Source: Metellina segmentata | Lineage: Eukaryota > Arthropoda > Arachnida > Araneae > Tetragnathidae | Length of the DNA: 64,000 nt | Direction of reading: 5' to 3' | Assembly (NCBI GenBank): GCA_947359465.1 | Contig: OX375873.1 | Location: 43,000,437-43,064,436 of the forward strand | In this document: positions 53,657 to 64,000 of the stretch, one piece after another | Numbering within the stretch: the stretch's first letter is position 1 | Layout of the letters: each line of letters starts with the position of its first letter | The notes under the pieces: generated by a model | Seen by the model: only the letters and a program-made list of their open reading frames with translations | Databases searched by the model: none | What the model was told of the DNA's origin: nothing | Translations under genes and position numbers: made by a program

Positions 53657-53968
53657 CCTCCACCCTCCAGCGCAATAAAAGAGATCTCCTTTGAAATAAA
53701 AAGGTTTGATCAATTCTAAACAAAAAAATTATTGTTTAGAAAAATTAATTGCAGCGGCGAAAACTCTGAGAAAATACCAATTTGTCGATAAAATTGTTTC
53801 GAAAACCGTTGAAAATCCTTCAATTTAAAAACAGACGTAACGTATAAGCTCTCTCTAGACTTCTCGATCACAGTTAGCGATGACTCAATAAATATAAATA
53901 AAGTAAAATAAATAATAAAAAGAAGGCTCTGACAAAGCCTTATAGTTATTATTTTTTCATAAGATAAA
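53657..53968. promoter_or_regulatory. Upstream region of UBE2S
   Basis: Contains the UBE2S leader immediately before the ATG and presumably its promoter. No TATA or other motif identified with confidence. Confidence 0.4.
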
Positions 53969-54066
53969 TAATTACGTGGTGTTATCCTCGGATCTTTCCA
54001 AAAGAGAATTGATCCACGATCGTCTTCAGTAGCCCGTAGCTCTGAAGTAGCTCTAGTTAGACGTTT
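53969..54066 (+). repeat. SINE fragment, tail type 2 only
   Basis: GTGTTATCCTCGGATCTTTC through TCAGTAGCCCGTAGC and CTCTAGTTAGACG corresponds to the 3' half of the tail seen at 32647-32745. Confidence 0.7.
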
Positions 54067-54372
54067 ATTAAAAATTATAAATTTTGACGCAAAAATATTA
54101 AATTTATTATAGTACAGTTTGAAAAAACATAAAATTTCATTTATGATAATTTCAGACTATTGTAGCGCAGAATTATAAATTTAACCAGACCTCTAGAGCA
54201 CGAAGTATGACGTCATTTTAATGGTCAATTTAACGTAGGTAGTTAACTAATTTAACAACTGGAGCAACACATTAGACTATTAAATCAGTGAAAGGAATAA
54301 TTTTATTTTCTCCAACAAAGTGCTCTATTGCTCGATTTCCCAAAAATTGATCTATAGTTGGTTGGTATGCAT

Positions 54373-54589
54373 TTTAACTAACGCAATACTGGAGTAATAC
54401 AACGGGTTATTGATAACGGTCCGGAATGAATCCCAACGGGAAAGAACCGAGAACAACACCTCGTAATTCTGAACCACGGTCAGATGACGAAGTCACATCT
54501 GAACCGGCATCCCACTCCACAAACTTACACACCAGATTTGAGGCCATGACAGATTTAACGTGCATCAGTACCATTTGCTAACTGCTTGT
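54373..54589 (-). repeat. SINE fragment, tail type 2, head missing
   Basis: Reverse orientation; includes GGTTATTGATAACGGTCCGG, CACCTCGTAATTCTGAACCA and GGCATCCCACTCCACAAAC. It shows the uninterrupted sequence at the site where family A is inserted near 31.86 kb. Confidence 0.8.
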
Positions 54590-54614
54590 ATTTTTTTGTC
54601 CAAACTCTTTGAAT

Positions 54615-54789
54615 TGTTATGTTGTATAATTAACTGTAATCAAAATGTATGGCAACACCTAAAGATGGTAAGTATTAACTTATGTATCTGGCAACAGATA
54701 GTTCACGATGACTAAGCAATAAACGATATTTGTATGCGATAAGACTTGCTTATTTCCTAAGTAATATAAATGGATTTATAGCTTCATTA
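54615..54789 (+). repeat. Gypsy LTR, left (lacks the last 16 bp)
   Basis: TGTTATGTTGTATAATTAAC to GCTTCATTA, nearly identical to the first 175 bp of 58530-58720, then abruptly joined to inverted gag. Confidence 0.95.
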
Positions 54790-55331
54790 CTCGCTGTTTC
54801 CATAGCCAGTGCAATTTCACAAGCACGTTTAAAGTCAAGATTACTTTCACTCAGTAATCTGTTCTGTATTTGTTGGTCTGACAAACCACAAACTAATTTA
54901 TCCCTCACTGCATCATCTAAGAATTGACCAAAAGAGCATTTACTTGCCGCTTCTTTAATTCTCACGATGAAGGTAGCTACATCTTCTTCATTTTGTTTAA
55001 CGTTATAGAATCGAAAACGCTGCATGATGACAGATGTCTGTGGGGCAAAATGGTTGGTGAGAACTCTTATAATTTCTTCATAAGGAGTTTCTTTTAGATT
55101 ATTCGGTTGCACGAGGTTCCGCAACGTTGAGAACACTTTCTTTCCAACACATGTTAGCAGGGTAGCTCGTTTATCACTGTCGGCTTTAATTCTATTAGCT
55201 TCGAAATAAAATTCTACCTGGAGCAGATATTCTTCAAAACAGTCATTTTCATTATATGCTGGCATTTTTCCAGTTTGAGGGCGATATTCCACAGCCACGC
55301 TGCTTTCAGAGTCCGTCATTGCTACAAGCAC
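54790..55331 (-). pseudogene. Gypsy gag, inverted and cut
   Basis: Minus strand, likely start at the internal MTDSESSVAVEYRP. Contains MPAYNENDCFEEYLLQVEFY, TLLTCVGKKVFSTLRNL, RFRFYNVKQNEEDVATFIVR and DFKRACEIALAMETA, a typical capsid-like Gypsy gag. The last residues (SNEAINPFILLRK) are read from LTR sequence. The rest of gag lies on the other strand from 55549. Confidence 0.92.
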
Positions 55332-55417
55332 GTGCGATCTTTTTGGGGCAAGAAACGCACGGAAAGAAGCTCAAATTAGCTGCCGGACGATTGTTTTACG
55401 CTCGTCGCCAATTGTAA

Positions 55418-55548
55418 TGTTCTACAAACATATTAATGAAGCTATAAATCCATTTATATTACTTAGGAAATAAGCAAGTCTTATCGCATACAAATATCGT
55501 TTATTGCTTAGTCATCGTGAACTATCTGTTGCCAGATACATAAGTTAA
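55418..55548 (-). repeat. Gypsy LTR, inverted (lacks about the first 60 bp)
   Basis: Complement of the LTR from TTAACTTATGTATCTGG to its end GTAGAACA. It adjoins gag leader sequence (complement of TTACAATTGGCGACGAGCG) on one side and pol-side gag on the other. Confidence 0.93.
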
Positions 55549-56683
55549 ACTTTTCAAGTCAAAAGAAGAAAATGTTTTCAAGATCTCGAGTGCTAATAAG
55601 CCATTTAAGAATAAGGTTCCTGTTCAACACCAAAAGTTTCAAAATAAAGATCGTGGAGCTACAAACAAGCCTCACTACAAAACCCAAATGAACAAGGACA
55701 CAAGAAATTGTAAGCATTGTGGTAAAAAGCATAGAGATGAATGCACTTTTAAAAATGCAACTTGTTATAAGTGCCAACGTCAAGGGCACATTGCCAGTAT
55801 ATGCAGAACTTCTACTACAAACTTTGTAGATGAAGCTTTTGATAAAATGTACATCAACACTGTTTCAATTTGTGCAGCTGTTGAGCATGAAGTTCCTAAG
55901 CCTTATCAGATCAACATTTCAATAGGTTCTTCTCTAGTTAATATGCAAATAGATTCTGGCAGTGCTCACTCCATCATGTCTAAAAATAAATTTGAAAGTT
56001 TAAACTTGGGTGAACTTGAACAACTAGAAATTCCCACACTATGTTCTTATCTTGGTCAAATGTTAAAAATAATTGGAAGATTTGATGTTCCTGTCAAGTA
56101 TCAAGAAATGGAACTATGGCTACCTTTGGTTGTTATTGAAACACCCAATAGGCCTACACTACTTGGACGTTACTGGATTCAACAACTTGGCATCGACTTA
56201 AATAAAGTGAAAAATGACCATGTTGCAAATGTTAATGGAGAAAATGAAGATCCAGCTAAAGATGATGCTGAAGACCCAGTTAATCAAGAGGAAGAAACTA
56301 CAAGTGATATGTCTCATGAAAGTATTCTTCAACATTACCATTCCAAATTTCCTAACTGTTTTAATCCAAATGATTCAAGAGGAATGTTGGGAGAACCTGT
56401 GAATATAGCTATGAAGGAGGACTCTGTACCTGTCTTCTGCAAATCTAGGCCAGTTCCTTATGCCATCAGGGAATTGGTAAATCAAGAGTTAGACTCCCTA
56501 GTTCAGAAAGGTGTGCTAGTACCTGTGAGTCATTCCAAATGGGCAACGCCCATAGTTCCTGTACCAAAGACGAACAGTGAAGGCAAAAGGACTGTTAGAC
56601 TTTGTGGAGATTTTTCTGTTACTATAAACAAACACATTGTGAAACACAGTTTTATCCTCTACCCTCACAGGAAGAGATTCTAA
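55549..56683 (+). pseudogene. Gypsy gag end, protease and start of reverse transcriptase
   Basis: Frame opens LFKSKEENVFKISSANK, then zinc knuckles CKHCGKKHRDEC and CYKCQRQGHIASIC. Protease motif QIDSGSAHSIMS, then VPVFCKSRPVPYAIRE and KWATPIVPVPK of the reverse transcriptase. A one-base loss near 56640 ends the frame; reading continues in the next. Confidence 0.92.
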
Positions 56684-57395
56684 CCAATATAGGATCAGGA
56701 AGCTATTTCACAAAAATTGATCTATCAATGGCTTTCCATCAGCTACCCATATCTCCTGAATCACAAGAATTGCTGACACTTAACACACCAAAGGGTCTGA
56801 TGCGTTACACCAGATTACCTTTTGGTATTAAGTCTGCCTCTTTTTTGTTTCAACAAAAAATGGATAACATCTTAAAGGACTTTTCCTTTACGGACTGTTA
56901 CATAGATGATCTATTTGTACGTGCTAACACAAAGGAAGAGTGTAAGAAAAGGACCGATCTAGTGCTAAAAAAGCTTAACTCTTACAATGTCAAAGTAAAC
57001 ATCTCCAAATGTGAATTCTTTAAGGATAGAATTAAGGTATTGGGTCATGTCAAAGATCCTGAGGGCATTCATCCACTAAAGGACAAATGTGATGATATTT
57101 CGAATACAAGGATTCCTAGCAATGTGACTGAACTGAAGAGTTATTTAGGACTTTTAGGCTATTACCAACATTTCATACCAAATTTGTCTTCAAAGTTGAA
57201 GCCCTTATACAAGTTATTGGAGAAAAACTCAAAGTGGGACTTCAACAAGAAATGTATTGATGCATTCGAGAGAAGTAAGGTTCTACTCGATAAACATAAT
57301 GTTCTTGTGCATTTTAATATTACCAAACCCATTGTTTTACAGTGTGATTCATCTGATTATGGTCTGGGAGCAGTTTTGTGTCATGAATCATCCCC
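56641..57395 (+). pseudogene. Gypsy reverse transcriptase core and start of RNase H
   Basis: GSYFTKIDLSMAFHQLPI, TRLPFGIKSASFLFQQ, CYIDDLFVRA (YxDD intact), LGLLGYYQHFIPNLSS and QCDSSDYGLGAVLCHES (RNase H-type start). The sequence then jumps to integrase, so most of RNase H and the integrase zinc-binding domain have been deleted. Confidence 0.92.
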
Positions 57396-57407
57396 AGGTT
57401 TCTTAAG

Positions 57408-58484
57408 ATGGATAAAGAAATTGAAGATTATGTGAACAAATGTATCCCTTGTCAATTGACAAGACCAAGTGCAGCTAAAGTGCCATCGAATAATTGGCCC
57501 CTGACAGGCAAACCATTTGAGAGGATCCACATTGATTATGCAAATTATGAGGACCATAATCTTTTAATCGTAAAGGACTCCTACTCAAAGTGGATAGAGG
57601 TCGCACTGGTGTCCAACACAAGTTCCAAATCCACAATCAGCAAACTTAGACAATTTTTTGCCACATTTGGACTGCCAAGTGAAGTAGTGTCCGACAATGC
57701 TGCACAATTTAAATCCGAAGAATTTGTTAACTTCTTCAAGTCAAATGGTGTAACTTTAAGAAATTCACCTCCATACCATCCTAACTCGAACGGAGCAGCT
57801 GAAAAATCAGTCAACGTAATCAAAAATATGTTAAAAAAACATAAGTATTCACCAAGGACATATGACAACTTTCAACATAGATTGGACTGCATCTTATTTT
57901 CCTATAGAAACACGCCTTCATCAGTAACACTGAAAACTCCGGCTGAACTTCTCTTCAAATATACTCCACAAACTAAAATAACTAAAATCAGAAGCAACCA
58001 CTTGATTAGAGAAAAGAACTATCAAGAATATCAAAGATGCCATTCAAATTCTAAAGCAAGGCAATTTGACGTAAATGAAAAGGTTCTTGTGAAGTCCAGT
58101 CGAAATGAAGAGATGAAGTGGTTCCCTGGAAAAGTTAAGAAGATAATTGGCGCTAGCACATATCTAGTTCAAGTTAATGGACAGATGCGGTTTGTGCATG
58201 CCGATCACCTCAGAAGATGTGTTCTACAGGTCCCTGATGTTCCTGTGTGTCAACAGATACCACAAAATCCTTCCAGTCAACCATCTACACCAGCTGTTGA
58301 TGCGAATGGAAAAATACCAGAGCCTGTACCTGACGAAGTTTCACCAACCAGGAATGTGGTGGAAAAACAACAAACTGTTGACCTCAAAAGGACTGTAGAT
58401 TACAATATAAACTCTGACTCTCAGCTAGTCAAAACACCAAGACCTAAAAGGCTCATAAAGCCACCAAATCGCTTAAATTTATAA
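57408..58484 (+). pseudogene. Gypsy integrase (N-terminus deleted)
   Basis: MDKEIEDYVNKCIPCQ carries the end of the zinc-binding domain. The catalytic triad is intact: HIDYANYEDH, VVSDNAAQFKSEEF, NGAAEKSVNVIKNML. The C-terminal domain has WFPGKVKKIIGASTYLVQV and HADHLRRC. The frame is open to the stop at 58482. Confidence 0.93.
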
Positions 58485-58520
58485 AATCTAAAAGTAACAT
58501 AGCAATAGTTTTTTTTTTCA

Positions 58521-58529
58521 GAAGGAGAG
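58521..58529 (+). promoter_or_regulatory. Gypsy polypurine tract
   Basis: GAAGGAGAG directly before the 3' LTR. Confidence 0.75.
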
Positions 58530-58720
58530 TGTTATGTTGTATAATTAACTGTAATCAAAATGTATGGCAACACCTAAAGATGGTAAGTATTAACTTATGT
58601 ATCTGGCAACAGATAGTTCACGATGACTAAGCAATAAACGATATTTGTATGCGATAAGACTTGCTTATTTCCTAAGTAATATAAATGGATTTATAGCTTC
58701 ATTAATATGTTTGTAGAACA
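58530..58720 (+). repeat. Gypsy 3' LTR (complete)
   Basis: 191 bp, TGTTATGTTG...GTAGAACA; TG/CA ends. Confidence 0.95.
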
Positions 58721-59965
58721 TTACAGAATAACAGATGGGTTACTGGTAATTTGGTAATAAAAGTAATGGATCCCTATTTGTTGGTTTGTCGGTGAAGGTC
58801 ATTTTGTCTTATACAAGGGCAAGTAGACAGTATTTAAGCGATGAGAAAATGTCGAAAAATATCTTAATATGCGATTTTTAACGCGAACAATTAATCAATA
58901 AAAAATATCGGTGCTTAATTTTAGGTCTTGAAGGGGCTAAATCCCCTCCGTAGGTGCATTCCTGCAAGCAATACAGTAATTTATCATCAACCAGAATCAA
59001 CTAACCTAAAGATTCACCAGAACTTTATACATCAAGTTAAGGATTGTAGAAAACGTCTTGAGTTACTTGGCAGAGCTTTAGCTGATGAAAATAATTGTTT
59101 TGTTCATATATTTCATTGCTTTTTCATTTTACCACAAATCTATGCAATGCGAGAAGGTTTCATAGCGAAATTTAATTTCGAGTTCACTGGGAAAAGAAGA
59201 CGACAACACACTCAAAACAGTTTTTCGTTCGTTTGAGATTTGATAGATGGCAGCACGTCATTTAGTTAGCATTTCATTAGTCACTTTCACCTTTTACTTA
59301 GTATTGCAAGTCAAGTCTGTAAAATTTCTGTGAATATAATTGTTTTGCATAGATGTGCAGTGCAGTATTGAGCCGTGCTGAAAAATTGTTCGGGGCTGAT
59401 GCATCTGTTCTGAGGAACAGGGGGAAAATTTCGAATATTTTGTATATGTTTAGTTTTGACTGTCACTGGTACAGTCAGTCACAGATTAAGGGGAGCGATA
59501 TCCTGAAGGTTTCTTTTCTACCAGGTTTCTTACTTTTACAATTTTTCCATACAAAGTATGTAAAGAACGTAGAATGCTTTTGTAAATTGTTCTAAAATCG
59601 CACGAAAGAATAATCAATGGTGTATTAAATTATCTCTTAATGAGAGAGAGAAAGTAAAAACGAAAATGAGAGAGAAATTTTTTTTTCTTACTCATAAAAC
59701 CATATTACATTTTTACACATCCACCTTTTATATGAACGCTTAAAGAGTGCCTGATTATATCTATTGTTTGATATAATGTATGTCTAATTGTAAATTGTTT
59801 GTAAATAGAAGCCCTCGGATATAATTTTAAAATTTCTGCTACCCTTTATCACCCCACACTATTCAATCTCAGTAGACACCGATATAGAATATAGATTGCC
59901 AATAAATATGCAGAATGGAATCTCTTTAAAAGACCAAAATTTATACAATACATTTAAATTTGTTA
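58721..59965. other. Intergenic; one unrecognised candidate exon
   Basis: Contains the protein-like stretch described at 58925-59090 and low-complexity AG-rich sequence at 59640-59680. Nothing else supported. Confidence 0.5.
58925..59090 (+). CDS. Candidate exon or relic of unknown function
   Basis: After AATTTTAG (possible acceptor) the frame at 58928-59236 contains SNTVIYHQPESTNLKIHQNF and KDCRKRLELLGRALADENN, whose composition is protein-like and not AT-driven. I do not recognise the family. No clear donor site follows and no partner exon is visible, so it could equally be part of an old repeat. Confidence 0.25.
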
Positions 59966-59974
59966 CGAGGGTTG

Positions 59975-61248
59975 CAGTGGCGGATCAAGTCAAATGGGGG
60001 CCCCAAGCGGTAAAATTTTTCGGGGCCCCCAATCTCAAGTTAGAAAAAAAAAAAAGCTTCAAGAAAACTCTCATTAAATTATTAACAAAAAAGGAAAGTT
60101 CTCAAAATATTTTCATACCATAGCCCATTAAATAAATTTATTAAAAACACATTTTTATATGAATTTCCGTCTTGCTTTTTGTCTTGCAAATTCGTCAATT
60201 ATTTAAAAAGTATTAATTCGGTTTACGATTCCTTGCTTTATATACAGAATGGACACATTAATTAATCTTTCTTTTCCCATCGAACTCCTTAAATAATTTT
60301 TTACACGCTTTGAAATAGGAAACAACCTTTCTCCTGCTGCATTAGACAAGGGAATTGTTAAACAAAATTTCAATAATGTTTCAGCATTCGGAAATGTGTG
60401 AGACATTTCTTTGGCAGTTCGATAGATGAATGTTGTGGTATTTATGGTGTCCTCGTTTTCTTTAAGAAATATTCAAAAATGGTCAAATTCGTCTTAAAAA
60501 TTACAAATACCAATGTCATTTTTGTAAATATCCTTCAACTTTTTTATCATGTTTTTTTTCTATTGATAAATCTAAACAAAAAATATTCGAAAAGGCTCCA
60601 TAATAACTTCATACGTCTGAGTTCTTCGAGATAATTATGCCTTGGTGTTATCACATATGACATAAAAGAAATTAATTGACTATGAAATTTATTTTAAATT
60701 CATGTCCCACACCTTTGTTTTCATTAAAAAACACTTTTTCTCATTTGTTGTCTACAAGTTTGTCCATCTTTTACATTGAATGACAGCCCTGATAAATCAG
60801 TTGCCTCTTTTTCAACTTCTCTGAAATTATTGATAAAATTTTCTAAGGACTTCAGAATAGATCCTTTCAATAGTTCGCATTCCACTGATTGCAGTGTTTT
60901 TTTTCAGTAGCATTTATTCTTTGTAACATAGTATTCCAAATAACTGTCATTAGGGCGGTTTCATATTTATCAATTTTCCTCAGAAGTGAAGTCGCCTCCA
61001 ATATGGTAACTTTGTTTCTTCGGAATTACAAATTCCAGTTAAAGCTTCATTTATATGGGTGAAACCAAGTTTTATAGTTAATACAGCAGCTGGCTTTTGC
61101 TGACCATCTTATATTAGGAGCTCTTTTCACTGAACATAAAGACGCACACACGCTGTCACAACTTTTGTCGAACCTTGATGAAAAGACATTTTAAGACCTC
61201 GGGGCCCTACGCGGCCGCTTAGTCCGCTTACCGCTTAATCCGCCACTG
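59975..61248 (-). mobile_element. hAT element nested in the mariner end
   Basis: Starts CAGTGGCGGATCAAG, ends CTTAATCCGCCACTG, exact 8-bp TSD GAGGGTTG (59967-59974, 61249-61256). Both ends have GGGGCCCC-rich subterminal sequence. It holds decayed minus-strand transposase sequence. Confidence 0.93.
60203..60406 (-). pseudogene. hAT transposase C-terminal fragment
   Basis: MSHTFPNAETLLKFCLTIPL, then SNAAGERLFPISKRVKNYLR and SSMGKERL, matches the hAT dimerisation domain (xxExxFSxxxxxxxxxRxxL pattern). Sequence upstream on the minus strand, 60407-61150, is decayed. Confidence 0.8.
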
Positions 61249-61330
61249 GAGGGTTGCTATTTATATTTCTGGCCTAATAATGAAAATATATATACATATA
61301 TGATCGAAATTGGTTTTATTGTTTTTCAAA

Positions 61331-62190
61331 ATGTTTACATCAACGATCTTATATTGGCTTTGAGAACAGTTGGAGTGAAGTGCCTTCTCTATGCAGACGG
61401 ACTTGGTTATTTGGACCCTAATTGATAAAACGAACGCAAAGTCCGAGAGGAAGAGGTTCTTGTACAGAGCACTTGAGGTTCTTTCCAAGTTGTGCGAGGA
61501 AAACAACATGGCAGTGAATATTGAGAAGTCTGCGGTGCAGACTTTTTCACTGATGCACCAGAATATCCGGCCAAAGTTGGTTTACAGAAATGATGAACTT
61601 TCTAATACGGACAAATTTACTTACTTAGGAGTTACCTTTGACAATAAGTTAAGCTGGAAATTACAAATCGAAAGTATAGTTGAGAAGGTAGAAAAGCGGC
61701 TACATATTCTTAAACGTTTGGCTGGCTGGCTTTGGGGATGCGCACGAACAACCTTGGAAAACATATATAAAGCATTCATTTTGCCTGTTATTACTTATTG
61801 TTGTTAAGTTTTGGTAACTGCCCCAAAGAGCCTGATTGAGAGGCTGGAGTTACTTCAAAACCAGGCCCTCAGGTTGATTGTTGGTGCGGTAAAGACCACC
61901 CCAATTGACTCTATGCTACTTTTGACAAATAACAGACCCATTCAGGAGATTATTGAGGAGAGAACTCTCGTGTTGTATGAAAAGTTAATCAGAATTGAAG
62001 TGCCCTTTTGGGACCAGTATGAGAATGGACACAGACAACTGAAGACACAACGAGGCTTTCTTCAGAAAGCTCTCGATTTAAGAGAAGATCTGGAACTTGA
62101 TGAAGGAATTGTTCAGGGATTTTTAAATCCTCGTAATCCCTTGAATCCCATACTAATGCCCAAGGATGCCTCAATCTCACAGTATGTCAC
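61331..62190 (+). pseudogene. LINE reverse transcriptase C-terminal fragment (jockey/R1-like)
   Basis: INDLILALRTVGVKC and LLYADG (catalytic YADD damaged, with a frameshift) lead into CEENNMAVNIEKSAVQTFS, KFTYLGVTFDNKLSWKLQIE, KRLHILKRLAG and YKAFILPVITYCC. One in-frame TAA at 61805 (likely from GAA) precedes VLVTAPKSLIERLELLQNQA and the end of ORF2 at about 62190. 5'-truncated; inserted in the mariner. Confidence 0.88.
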
Positions 62191-62560
62191 ATGACAATCT
62201 TGCTTTATCAGTTCATGCACAGCATCGATATTTTCTGGCACAACAACCTATTTGTACGACCTTCACGGAATTCGTTCTGGAGCGAGCGTCGACCATGATT
62301 GAATTCGTTATACCAGTTTTTTACAGTGCTGTAGGATGGTTCTTTATCGCTGTATAAAGAATTAAGTCAATCGAATCACTCTTTTCTTGATAATCCACGT
62401 CGAAAGTAATGAAAATTGATCGCACGAAAATGTTCACGAGTCAATTCCTTTTTTTTTGCCCGAGATGAATTTTTCAATTTACTGTAAGCAACACAAATCC
62501 CGCTAAGATGACAAAAAGTTCTAAAGAAATTATGTTTAAAAATATTAAATTACCATTTGC
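62183..62560 (-). pseudogene. mariner transposase N-terminal fragment
   Basis: Minus-strand frames give LTREHFRAINFHYFRRGLS, YSTVKNWYNEFNHGRRSL, FREGR and PENIDAVHELIKQD, the helix-turn-helix region of mariner transposases. The catalytic part is missing or replaced by the LINE. Confidence 0.8.
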
Positions 62561-62628
62561 AAACGTCAGCGGTTGCCTAGCAACACTTACTGTTGCCAAG
62601 GCTAGAAATATAAATAGCAACCCTCGTA

Positions 62629-62988
62629 TGAATAAGATGAGGAGAAAAACTCATGGAAGGAAACATTTGTTTATACAATAGAACAAGTCTCAGCATAAAT
62701 GAATTTTGCATAACATTTAAATTACCTCAATCAGAATTTTTTAAGCCGGATACATTTAACAATACAAAAGTTCATACTGTTTTTGCCTTGTAAGCAAAAC
62801 CTGGTATATTGATGCTTCATTGATATGGATATACTTTTGCAAAAGTAATTAAAAAATAAAGACACGTAGATAAAACAACCTTTCTTACAAAATCAAATAG
62901 GTTAAAATCAAGAAGGGTTAGAGTCAAGAAGGGTTATTTCCAAACATCAATCCAGGTATTTTGGTTTATTTTTTTGATTTGACAAATA
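62629..62988. other. Spacer, nothing recognised
   Basis: AT-rich sequence without feature; a short imperfect duplication, AAGAAGGGTTA, occurs twice near 62910-62940. Confidence 0.5.
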
Positions 62989-63461
62989 CGGTAAAACCTC
63001 CCATTGTAGCGGACTAATAGGGAGCTGAAGGTTGTCCGTTTTAATGAAAATCCGGTTTATAACATAATTCTTATAGGGATGTGATGCAAGAGGGTGTTCT
63101 TCTATGAAAGTACAGAAGTTGGCTATAAAAAGTGTTTATTATATATCAAATAAAAAACTGTTTTCAACATAAATTGAATTGGAAAAAAATGTGTGTATTA
63201 ACTGCATTAATCTTTAGAACAAGAAGATTGTTGATTGCTTACATTCATTGGTTTGAAAAAAAATCTTTTTTTTCTGCTGGGTTTGTTTACTGCTTATTTC
63301 TTCAGTTAATAACTGACTGATGTGCTGTATGTTGTGTTCATTATATGCAAACACATTTTCTTTTGCCGATCGTTCAACATATTGACTAGCAAACTGTAAA
63401 TAATCTTTCACTGCGCTCACTGTCCGTTATAAGCGACGTCCGTTATAATGAGGATCTACTG
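62989..63461. mobile_element. pogo/Tigger-like MITE
   Basis: Ends CGGTAAAACCTCCCATTGTA and, complemented, CAGTAGATCCTCATTATAAC, each followed by CGGAC; both flanked by TA (62987-62988, 63462-63463). 473 bp without transposase. The CAGTAGAACCTC...-type end with TA target is typical of pogo/Tigger families. Confidence 0.8.
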
Positions 63462-63463
63462 TA

Positions 63464-64000
63464 GCTGAAAAGTGGAAGTCTAGAAGAAGTACGTTGAAAA
63501 CTATCCTTTCGGTACAGCTACACTCTACGTTTATGAGTGATGGCAACGGCTTGGCGATTTTTTTTTGGCGGACTTCTAGTAGCGAGTTACGATAAATTAA
63601 GGCAACCCATCTTTCGTTGCTGTTGTTGTGGTTTTCACGGCAACCTCGGCAAACGGAAACTTTCAATTTTTTTGAATATTCTAGAAAGTTCTTCCAAAAT
63701 CCGTTAAAATCGTTTGATTTCATTGATTCGTTTGAAATGTTTTCTTTCCTCCCATTGGTTATTTTGTTTTTAAAATATCCTTTTATTGCATTGGTCCTTT
63801 TAAATCGTTTTCTGTGATACCATTGGTCCATTTATTTGTATTTTGACAGTTGTGGAATTTTTATTTTGTTATAATAGTTTTCACGACAGGATTAAGAGTT
63901 TTTTTTTTTTTTGACCATTTTCGTTTTCATTATTATTTTACGAGAGAATTCTGACGTTATCAGGTATCATTTCTTACTTTTTTTCTTTTGTAAATCTTTT
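63464..64000. other. Right edge, nothing recognised
   Basis: No gene recognised. A 134-codon minus-strand ORF overlapping 63427-63831 runs into the MITE end and resembles no known protein. Confidence 0.5.

Larger units (their letters stand above)
54615..58720 (+). mobile_element. Gypsy-type LTR retrotransposon, rearranged
   Basis: Order on the plus strand: LTR (plus, 54615-54789), gag (minus, 54790-55331), LTR (minus, 55418-55548), rest of gag and pol (plus, 55549-58484), LTR (plus, 58530-58720). The normal order would be LTR-gag-pol-LTR in one orientation. No matching TSD flanks the whole. A frameshift near 56640 and a deletion near 57400 affect pol. Confidence 0.93.
59966..62626 (-). mobile_element. 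mariner-like transposon, split twice
   Basis: Inverted ends CGAGGGTTGC + TATTTATATTTCTGGCC (the left end is cut by the hAT insertion) and GGCTAGAAATATAAATAGCA ACCCTCG on the right, flanked by TA at 59964-59965 and 62627-62628. The transposase start is on the minus strand at its right end. A hAT (59975-61248) and a LINE fragment (about 61331-62190) interrupt it. Confidence 0.9.

Noticed and set aside
54750..55331. Independent minus-strand gene
   Set aside because: It is the inverted gag of the Gypsy element, flanked by LTR sequence.
63427..63831. 134-codon minus-strand ORF
   Set aside because: Its end runs into a MITE terminal repeat and it resembles no protein.

Overview
This is animal nuclear DNA, AT-rich, with spliced genes whose small exons sit in long introns, and it is crowded with transposable elements. 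The repertoire (a Tc1-like transposase carrying DD34E-type motifs, jockey-like LINEs, BEL/Pao and Gypsy LTR elements, hAT, mariner, Merlin-type elements, tRNA-derived SINEs) and the protein sequences fit an arthropod, most probably an arachnid such as a spider. That placement is inference from remembered similarity, not a search.

Three host genes can be assembled exon by exon with matching splice sites and phases. (1) UBC9/UBE2I, the SUMO E2 enzyme, minus strand, 6 coding exons, 22598 down to 2480, 159 aa. (2) ALYREF (Aly/REF mRNA-export adaptor), plus strand, 5 coding exons, 24835-33730, 216 aa. (3) UBE2S (K11-linkage E2 that works with the APC/C), minus strand, 4 coding exons, 53656 down to 46475, 218 aa. 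UBC9 and ALYREF are head to head: their first exons are roughly 350 bp apart and probably share a promoter, with an E2F-like site in the presumed UBC9 leader.

Nearly everything else is mobile DNA, much of it nested so cleanly that target-site duplications (TSDs) can be read. Intron 1 of UBC9 holds a 9.95-kb BEL/Pao element (258-bp LTRs, GGTAC TSD), itself interrupted by a 1.1-kb inverted-repeat element (5-bp TSD) and a 3.1-kb hAT transposon (8-bp TSD) that in turn carries a reversed fragment of a different BEL/Pao element. ALYREF introns hold a Merlin-like element, a Tc1-like element, SINEs and another copy of the 5-bp-TSD element inserted inside a SINE. Downstream lie a second Tc1-like copy, short inverted-repeat elements, and a further Tc1-like element split by a jockey-like LINE. 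The UBE2S intron between exons 2 and 3 holds a second Merlin-like copy. A rearranged Gypsy element with three LTRs (one inverted) and an inverted gag follows at 54.6-58.7 kb. Last come a mariner split by a hAT element and a LINE, and a pogo-like short element.

The most unusual observation is in the ALYREF intron 2 element at 25709-26815. Its ends match the 48961-49739 copy, which carries the N-terminal zinc-finger segment of an ISXO2/Merlin-type transposase, but its interior instead encodes a decayed Rep-like HUH endonuclease region of the CRESS-DNA type (HWQ motif, then a Y-C-R motif interrupted by a stop). A Rep gene inside a Merlin-like transposon is the best candidate here for something undescribed.
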